Notes under the pieces: model-generated
The model's database searches: none
Told to the model about the DNA's origin: nothing
The model's input: the letters and a program-made list of their open reading frames with translations, nothing else
Shown here: piece by piece, positions 57,081 to 64,000 of the stretch
How positions within the stretch are numbered: position 1 is the stretch's first letter
Layout: the number at the start of each line of letters is the position of its first letter
Source: Macrothele yani
Taxonomy: Eukaryota; Arthropoda; Arachnida; Araneae; Macrothelidae
Assembly (NCBI GenBank): GCA_039090855.1
Contig: CM077016.1
Coordinates: 55,539,936-55,603,935, forward strand
Length of the DNA: 64,000 nucleotides
Direction: 5' to 3'
Translations under genes and position numbers: made by a program

Positions 57081-57829
57081 TGAGATTTTCCATAAAACAC
57101 TACTGTCTCATATAAAACTGAAGAAGAAAAAAATCTGTAAAACTCTAGTTCAGATGACGCTACGAATAATTCAAAAAGTCAGCTTCCTCCTCTCTGTCAA
57201 TTTACACAAAAGTCTGCATTACCGGTAAAACAAGTTTCGTAACATACATGCATGCATGAAATTATTTCATTACGCATGCATGAAATTATTTCATTACACG
57301 TAATTATTTCATTACATGAAATTATTTCATTTTGCATGCATGAAATTATTTCATTACGTGTTTTATGGAAAATTGAGATTTTCCATAAAACACTACTGTC
57401 TCATATAAAACTGAAGAAGAAAAAAAATCTGTAAAACTCTAGTTCAGATGACGCTACGAATAATTCAAAAAGTCAGCTTCCTCTCTCTGTCAATTTACAC
57501 AAAAGTCTGCATTACCGGTAAAACAAGTTTCGTAACATACATGCATGCATGAAATTATTTCATTACGCATGCATGAAATTATTTCATTACACGTAATTAT
57601 TTCATTACATGAAATTATTTCATTTTGCATGCATGAAATTATTTCATTACGTGTTTTATGGAAAATTGAGATTTTCCATAAAACACTACTGTCTCATATA
57701 AAACTGAAGAAGAAAAAAAAAATCTGTAAAACTCTAGTTCAGATGACGCTACGAATAATTCAAAAAGTCAGCTTCCTCTCTCTGTCAATTTACACAAAAG
57801 TCTGCATTACCGGTAAAACAAGTTTCGTA
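57081..57829. repeat. 293-bp tandem repeat, about 2.6 copies, with palindromic core
   Basis: TGAGATTTTCCATAAAACAC starts units at 57,081, 57,374 and 57,667, an exact 293-bp step with almost no differences between units except a poly-A length change. Each unit contains four to five copies of GCATGAAATTATTTCATTAC, itself nearly self-complementary. The near-identity of units implies recent amplification. Confidence 0.95.
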
Positions 57830-57867
57830 GCTAGCTAGCTTGCATGCATTATTTTATTTAGTGGTTG

Positions 57868-57955
57868 TGAAATAGGAGTTGACAGAGAGGAAGCTTCCTC
57901 TCTCTGTCAACTCCTATTATAATTACACACAGTTGTAGTGTGTGTAATTATAATA
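57868..57955. repeat. Two adjacent palindromes
   Basis: ATAGGAGTTGACAGAGAGGA with AG meets its reverse complement CTTCCTCTCTCTGTCAACTC. Directly after, CCTATTATAATTACACAC and GTGTGTAATTATAATAGG flank an 8-10 nt loop. The two share the CTCCTATTATA segment, so only one can form at a time. Confidence 0.9.
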
Positions 57956-58475
57956 GGGGTGGATGGATGGATGGATGGGTAGATAGATAGATAGATAGAT
58001 AGATACATACATACATACATACATACATACATACATACATACATACATACATACATACATACATACATACATACATACATACATACATACATACATACAT
58101 ACATACATACATACATACATACATACATACATACATACATACATACATACATACATACATACATACATACATACATACATACATACATACATACATACAT
58201 ACATACATACATACATACATACATACATACATACATACATACATACATACATACATACATACATACATACATACATACATACATACATACATACATACAT
58301 ACATACATACATACATACATACATACATACATACATACATACATACATACATACATACATACATACATACATACATACATACATACATACATACATACAT
58401 ACATACATACATACATACATACATACATACATACATACATACATACATACATACATAGGTAGGTAGGTAGGCGGT
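57955..58475. repeat. Compound tetranucleotide microsatellite
   Basis: (GGAT)n, (AGAT)n, then an uninterrupted (ACAT)n of about 113 units (58,004-58,457), ending in (AGGT)n. Long open frames of repeating Met-Tyr-Val-Cys on the minus strand are an artefact of the tract. Confidence 0.98.
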
Positions 58476-59874
58476 GAGAGTACATCTGTAAGATGACGTC
58501 TATGCATATTTCGCGATCGGCGCATACGTGTGGCGCTAGTAGCGCATACGTGTGGCGCTAGTAGCGCCCATCGGAACATGAAAAGTAGGTTTGCTGTAAA
58601 TACGCGCTGTAACGTTCGTGAGCGTTAGTTATCATTGAGATTCGACGTAGTGTGTTGATGTTAGTCGAGAATGCCTTTAAGAAGACGAAGAAGCCATTAT
58701 CAACAGCTCACAGAGTTTGAACAAGGTCGTGTAATAGGGCTACGAGAAAGTGGATTTTCTTTTCGCAGAACGACTTGGCAGGAATGTAGCCACTGTGCAT
58801 GATTGTTGGCAGCGGTGGTCAAGGGAAGGTACTGCCTCAAGAAGACCGGGTTCCGGCAGGCCACGTGGCATTACTGAGGGGAAGACTGCCGTGTACGGCG
58901 TATGGCTGTGGCGCATCGTACCGCGTCTGCGGCAGCAATTTGAGCTGCAGTTGCCAACACAGTGACACAACGAACTGTTACAAATCGGTTACTTGAAGGA
59001 CAGCTCCGAGCCAGACGCCCTGTAGCATGCATTCCACTTACTCCAAACCACTGCAGTTTACGACGTCAGTGGTGTCAAGCTAGAGCTCATTGGAGGACGG
59101 AGTGGAGATCTGTTGTGTTTTCTGATGAAAGCCGGTTCTGCCTGGGTGCCAGCTGTAACGTTCGTGAGCGTTAGTTATCAGGCAGTGTGTTGGTTAGAAA
59201 GAGGCCAGGTGAGCGCCTGCAACCAACCTGTCTGCGGCCGAGACACACTGGACCTACACCTGGAGTTATGGTCTGGGGAGCAATTTCTTATGACAGCAGG
59301 AGCACTCTCGTGGTTATCCCGTGCACCCTGACGGCACAGTTGTACGTCGGTCTGGTGATTCAACCTGTTGTGCTACCATTCATGAACAGCATTCCAGGGG
59401 GTGTTTTCCAACAGGATAACGCTCGCCCGCATATCGCTGTTGTAACCCAACATGCTCTACAGAGTGTCGTCATGTTGTCGTGGCTTGCTAGATCACCAGA
59501 TCTTTCACCAATCGAGCACGTATGGGACATCATTGGACGACAGTTCCAACGTCACCCCCAACCAGCATTAACCGTCCCTGTATTGACCGACCAAGTGCAA
59601 CAGGCATGGAACTCCATCCCACAAACTGACATCCAGCACCTGTACGACACAATGCATGAACGTTTGCGTGCTTGCATTCAACATTCTGGCGGTTACACCG
59701 GTTATTAATGTACCAGCATTTCACATTTAAAATGGCTCTTCTCACACTTACATTAAGCTGTGATCTTGAAACCTTAATCGATTAAATATGTTACCTATAC
59801 AAATGTATTGCCGTCATTACATTCCTCTACAACTATTTTTTCATGGTGTTGGGATTTTTTTCCCCCCGTCAGTG
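58476..59874 (+). mobile_element. Tc1-like transposon, family 3 (left end lost)
   Basis: The right terminus, read inverted, is CACTGACGGGGGGAAAAAAA then TCCCAACACCATG, ending at 59,874 beside a TA. The expected matching left terminus is not visible; the microsatellite now occupies that position. The leader carries a 22-bp direct duplication (CGCATACGTGTGGCGCTAGT, 58,521 and 58,543). Confidence 0.75.
58671..59708 (+). pseudogene. Tc1-like transposase, family 3, broken
   Basis: ATG at 58,671: MPLRRRRSHYQQLTEFEQGR, then VIGLRESGFSFR. Frames then change for the HTH/linker (ERLGRNVATVHDCWQRWSRE, RRPGSGRPRG), for QRTVTNRLLEGQLRARRPVA, and for SVVFSDESRFCLGAS (first Asp). A 29-bp copy of leader sequence is inserted at 59,152-59,180. 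The last frame (59,187-59,708) is clean: PTPGVMVWGAISYDS, GGVFQQDNARPHIAVV (second Asp), ARSPDLSPIEHVWDIIGRQF (Glu) and the terminal GGYTGY. Length and order are those of a normal Tc1 transposase; about four frame breaks disable it. Confidence 0.9.
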
Positions 59875-59894
59875 TATATATACAGTATATATAA

Positions 59895-60225
59895 CTAAGC
59901 AAGGTAAGATGAGAAACCCATGGGTAAGGAAAATGATGAGTGGAAGACATTATGATCAGAGTAAAATCCCTGAAATGGTAATGGGCTGGAAATATTTGAC
60001 AAGAGAACAGACTATCGATGGACAACCGAAATTTTAGACTGGATTCCAAGGGACAGCAAAAGACCCAAAAGAAGACCACGTGGGAGATGGGTGGATGAAA
60101 TTCGAAAGCATGTGGGAGTGAGATGGAGGAGACTGGTCCAAGACAGACTGTTGTGAAAGAATCTTGGGGAGACCTTCATCCAGCAGAAAATTGATAATGG
60201 TTGAGGAGAATGATGATACATATAC
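59895..60225 (+). pseudogene. RTE-like LINE 3' tail fragment
   Basis: It matches the last 300 bases of the 41-44 kb LINE: RNPWVRKMMSGRHYDQSKIP, DWIPRDSKRPKRRPRGRWVD in another frame, and the end CAGCAGAAAATTGATAATGG followed by GAGAATGATGATAC. Only the extreme 3' end was inserted, the usual outcome of aborted reverse transcription. Confidence 0.88.
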
Positions 60226-60660
60226 ACGCAATATTAAACATGACGGGCGTCTCTTTAACTATTCTAACCAACATATCCAATATCGTGGAATACATCGAAA
60301 TTTTACCCCAGTGATCGTTACCCGTATTGCATCGATCCTATATTTTCCCACCCTGTTTTATGGTCAACGCTGGAAGCTTTCTTGAAAATCTGCCAACCAT
60401 AAGGTAATTCAGAAAAGTAAGCATATACACTGGCGTACAAAAATTAAGGACAAGACGGTTTTTCGAATGTAACGTCGTGCAGAAGTGCTCCACATCGACT
60501 CAAATCATACCATAAGATTCCCAAGATGTAAGAATATGGGACAAGTGAGCAAAACCATACAAACATGGGATACGAAGGCATTTTATTGAAAAGGTAGCTT
60601 CGAGCACGACTGGACAGAAACGTCCATGTGACAGGCGGCTGCCAAGAAAAATCCAGTCTT

Positions 60661-61671
60661 TAGTAGGGGATATGATCAATCCCGACTGCTTTGCAAGATT
60701 TACAATGTCTGTCCATGCTGAGGACAAGGTTGTCAAAGAGCTGTTGAGGCATCACGGCCCATTCTTCTTGTAGTGCCAATCGCAGCTGCGGAATCGTTGC
60801 TGGCGGCTGGTGACGTGCTGCCAATCGTCTCCTGAGAAGGTCCCACAAGTGTTCGATTGGATTTAGGTCCAGGGACCTTGCGGGCCAATCCATGCGTTGA
60901 ACATCTTCACTCTCCAACAGCCACTGTACGATGAGGTGTAGCATTGTCGTCCATGAACAGGAACTCAGGACTTGCAGCACCTCTAAACAGATGCACGTGA
61001 TGCAGGAGAACCTCGGTACAATAGCGGACACCAGTGACTGAACATCCTTGGAAGATGTGGTCAGTACGGCTACCAAGCACGATACCGCCCCAAACGAGAA
61101 CTCCGCCAGCTCCAAACCGGTCCCTTTCAGTGATGTTGGAGGTGTGATTGCATGTTCCCTGCTCTCTCCAGATGTGTATACGTCCAGAATCGCTCGTCAG
61201 ACTAAATCGGCTCTCATCCGTAAAGAGAACTCGACCCCATTGCTGATGTGTCCAGTTCTTGTGTTCCTGGCACCACAGAAACCGCCATCTCCGATGAGCA
61301 GGCGTTCATGACACACCGTACTGGTCGTTGTGCAAACAGACCACCTTTGTGCAGCCTCCTGGCCATGGTAAAACGCGATAACGGACGTCCAGTTGTCTGT
61401 TGCATGTGCCTTGCGATTTCTTCCGCTGTCTGCCTCTTCTCGCCTGTAGGACAATATACTGGTTGTCCGCCGCCGTGGTTGCTCGTGGACGACCACTGCT
61501 AAACTCTCGGACAGCTGTTCCTGTCGTTTGAAATGCTCTCCAAGGTCGTGAAACGATGCTGCGAGCGATCCTGAACTCCTCGGCCACACTTAGACCATTT
61601 TCCACCTTCCCAATGACGCGACCTCGGGTAAAGTCATCCAGATATCATCTACTGGATTGCCTGTTGGCCAT
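60661..61671 (-). pseudogene. Tc1-like transposase, family 2, copy B
   Basis: Starts at the ATG shared with copy A (about 61,671, MANRQSSR), broken soon after. Frames then give LSVAEEFRIARSIVSRPWRA, SGRPRATTAADNQYIVLQAR, the TDESR block near 61,215, and SPEFLFMDDNATPHRT in frame with WPARSLDLNPIEHLWDLLRR (Glu). The C-terminal tail absent from copy A is present: PQLRLALQEEWAVMPQQLFD and LVLSMDRHCKS, ending about 60,661. Multiple small frameshifts make it inactive. Confidence 0.88.
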
Positions 61672-61746
61672 ATCACATGGTGGCAGCAACTTGACGTCAT
61701 TGAAACCGATGTACACAGTGCAATAGCTTTCACCGAATTGCTGAGC

Positions 61747-62040
61747 ATCATGATCATATGTAGAGGATTTTTTAGGGAGTATCTGACCCCAGGTCTTAAA
61801 CAACCCTTTAGAAATAGGAGATTTGGGCTAGAGCGCCTAATAGCAAAGTGACACGGAAGCGAAGTAGAAATGGGGAGGAAGACGCCCTTATTTATTACCC
61901 GGGGTCCAACGACTTAACGTGCCCATCCGACGCACGGCGGATATTTAGTGGATCGAGCGTTCGTACCTGCCTGGGATCGAACCTGAGGCCCTTTCCGAGG
62001 CAGTCACGAACGTTGCCCACTAGGCCACCCGCGGCCCCTG
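61747..62040 (-). mobile_element. tRNA-derived SINE family 2 with target duplications
   Basis: Flanked by AATTGCTGAGC (61,736-61,746) and AATAGCTGAGC (62,041-62,051), an 11-bp duplication with one change. On the minus strand the head has an A box TGGCCTAGTGGGC (62,027-62,015) and B box GGTTCGATCCC (61,983-61,973). The body differs from SINE family 1 throughout. The tail ends near ATGATCATGAT. Confidence 0.85.
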
Positions 62041-62243
62041 AATAGCTGAGCGTACGCCGCCCGTGTGTTTATACCTCTCCGACCCCCCACCCTACCCTAT
62101 GTTGTCATACCGAATATAAGCGCATGCCCTACCGTACCGGACCCTAGTCTATCTGCTGAGTGGTCTTTCGGTCGGTTCTGCCTGCTCGTTCCGCTGTTAT
62201 GCCAATTTCTCCTCTTCGTCCTTAATTTTTGCACACCAGGGTA

Positions 62244-64000
62244 TTTCTTGAACAATGCTGAAAATGTTCACAATCTGTAGGGAAATTTTTTCGTCGTCAT
62301 TTGCGACCAGATTTAAAGTATGAACCGCTCAAAGTACATAAAATGCGTAAGGGTTTTAAGTCGACAAATTATGCTTTTTTAAGTCCATTATGTTTTTCCT
62401 ACATATTGGCCCCATTTGTCATAGTGCTGGCCACACATTCATGAATGCTGAAATCTTCAAGATTTGAAAAAATAAGTTAGAAAAATAATTTTCAATACTT
62501 CGCCCGCAGTATTTGTTCTTGAACAAAACAGTAAAAATTATTCTCTGATTTCAAGAAGTTTTCTGTTGAATTATATAAGAGTTATTTTTACTAAAAAAAT
62601 AAACGCTACACTTAGCATTACGATTTCTCACAGTATAATGTTTTCATAACTTCTCCCACGCCACTAATATTAATTTATCAACCGTAAAAATTGATTGTGG
62701 GTCCTTCCGCCCCTGGAATCTGGCGCCCGTATGCCTAGAACCCGTTGAACCCCCGCTTGGCGCGTCCCTGTTTTTGATGACCAACAGTGATTTTCTAAAA
62801 TTTAATACAGCTTACTATCATGGTATTTACAGCATTAGCAAAGAAGTCATTGCAGTAAGTGAGCATTACTGGTGACTATTGTGTTAAGAAATTTCTCTCG
62901 CCACCTGTGGATAAGTGTCGATTTCTACGAAGACTATTGCTCATTGTTAAACCCCCCCCCCCCAGTATACAAATAACTAGTATTCTCAGGTCATGTTGCC
63001 ATGGTCTTCCCACAAATGTGGCAGCTTAGAATCCACGGAAAAACCCATTGGTTTTAGCATAGTGTGTAAGGAAAAGTTGTTCCAATTTAATAATAATAAA
63101 AAAATAGCATGCAAAAGAACTCACTAGCCCCACTAGGAAATTGCAGTGTTTAGTGACAATGTAAATGCCCTAGATTACAATGATGTATTTCTCAAAGAAC
63201 ATATTTTTGAAATTTTACTTCTCTATTAGGCAAAGATTTATCACATTAATGCAGTCCCTAGAATTATGTTTCTAAAAAACACACAACACATTAATTAAAA
63301 AGAGCAAGTTTTTTTTACTATCACGAATTTTCTTTATTATGGACAAAATTATACTACAATGGACAGATAATATATAATCCTTAAAACAATGACCAGTTTT
63401 TTTTAATAATTTTACTTCGGTTTTACCATTAATAATGGTGCAGCTCATGTGTTTGGAGTGTAATTTATTCTGTATATTCCCCCATTGTAGTATTGCATTA
63501 AAAAATATATATTAAACCAATGTGTACCTTGTCTACATTTACCAGTGCCAACAAACAAAATGTTATCACACAAACAAGTAATAGTACACACGATACATGG
63601 TTTAAATGTGTTCCACATTAATTTAAAGCAGGTGAACCTTGGGAGGGAAAAAAGAACTGATCCTAAGATCTAATGAAATATTGTTTTCTGAAGTTTGTCT
63701 ATAACTGAAACACTATTAAATATAAATATACAACAGGTAATGTATCCTGAAAATCATAATAAACTATGATTTTCAGCAGTATGTGCACTCCATACAAAAC
63801 CAACCTATATATCAGTTATTAAAGAAAATAAGTATGAATGTATTAATTTACTACAAATTTTCACTTTCATACCATACAATATTTCAAATACAGAATTTGC
63901 ATTTATCTGTTCCATTTCAATATGCACGGAATCAATATGTACCAGTACTATGAATAGGCTCTTGATAATTAGTAAAAAAAAATAAATCCCAAATTTGTCA
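62244..64000. other. Unassigned AT-rich sequence
   Basis: No gene is supported. CTTGGCGCGTCCCTG at 62,756-62,770 is the inverted near-match of CAGGGCCGCGCCAAG at 56,966. A poly-C run lies at about 62,953. The rest is AT-rich without open frames of note. Confidence 0.5.

Larger units (their letters stand above)
60428..62241 (-). mobile_element. Tc1-like transposon, family 2, copy B, both ends present
   Basis: Ends: CACTGGCGTACAAAAATTAA from 60,428 and, inverted, CCCTGGTGTGCAAAAATTAA from 62,241; each abuts TA (60,426-60,427, 62,242-62,243). Removing the SINE and one duplication leaves about 1.5 kb, a normal Tc1 length. The leader 62,052-62,220 aligns with that of copy A at 24.84-24.98 kb. Confidence 0.95.

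Noticed and set aside
57907..58579. Long minus-strand frames of 166-218 codons made of Met-Tyr-Val-Cys repeats
   Set aside because: Produced by the (ACAT)n microsatellite; all frames of the tract are open and no real protein context exists.

Overview
This is a gene-poor, AT-rich eukaryotic nuclear window made mostly of dead transposable elements. The mix points to an arthropod: three or more Tc1-like families, BED-finger hAT elements, a THAP/P-element transposase, an RTE-like LINE, a Penelope-like fragment, tRNA-derived SINEs and long simple repeats. The Tc1 proteins resemble families common in spiders, so a chelicerate is my best guess, but this rests on remembered family resemblance and no host gene here settles it. 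There is no operon, CRISPR array or functional tRNA/rRNA gene.

Layout. 1-7.4 kb: edge-truncated Tc1-like copy, a long inverted-repeat MITE-like unit, a mariner/Tc1 fragment and a second Tc1-like element with both termini. 7.75-10.44 kb (minus): remains of a protein joining a Mutator-like DDE transposase to a YqaJ-type PD-(D/E)XK nuclease. 10.7-12.2 kb: degenerate tandem repeats of about 0.4 kb. 14.7-17.8 kb: a Foldback-like structure whose inverted arms are built of about 80-bp repeats, with a 115-bp array and a Tc1 copy inside. 20.4-21.6 kb: RTE LINE fragment. 23.0-23.2 kb: a short start exon with a splice donor. 24.8-25.9 kb: 3'-truncated Tc1. 26.1-33.0 kb (minus): broken BED-hAT gene, invaded by a Penelope-like GIY-YIG fragment, a THAP fragment, a palindromic MITE and, in its 5' intron, a hAT element with exact 8-bp target duplications (29,881-32,513). 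34.6-37.2 kb (minus): THAP/P-element transposase, open except for one amber codon. 37.6-44.4 kb: SINEs and two head-to-head RTE LINE copies, one split by a SINE. 47.1-47.95 kb: another LINE fragment with a SINE in it. 49.4-49.7 kb: a possible terminal exon of an unknown gene. 52.1-54.5 kb (minus): third hAT. 54.7-58.5 kb: tandem arrays, palindromes and a (ACAT)n tract of about 450 bp. 58.6-62.2 kb: two Tc1 elements, a LINE tail, and a second SINE family inserted in one Tc1.

The elements do not cooperate as a pathway. The window is a record of nested insertions whose order can often be read from target-site duplications. The most unusual items are the transposase-nuclease fusion, the Foldback-like structure, the nearly open P element and the inverted LINE pair. 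All boundaries, domain calls and frame breaks were read by eye; no similarity search was run.
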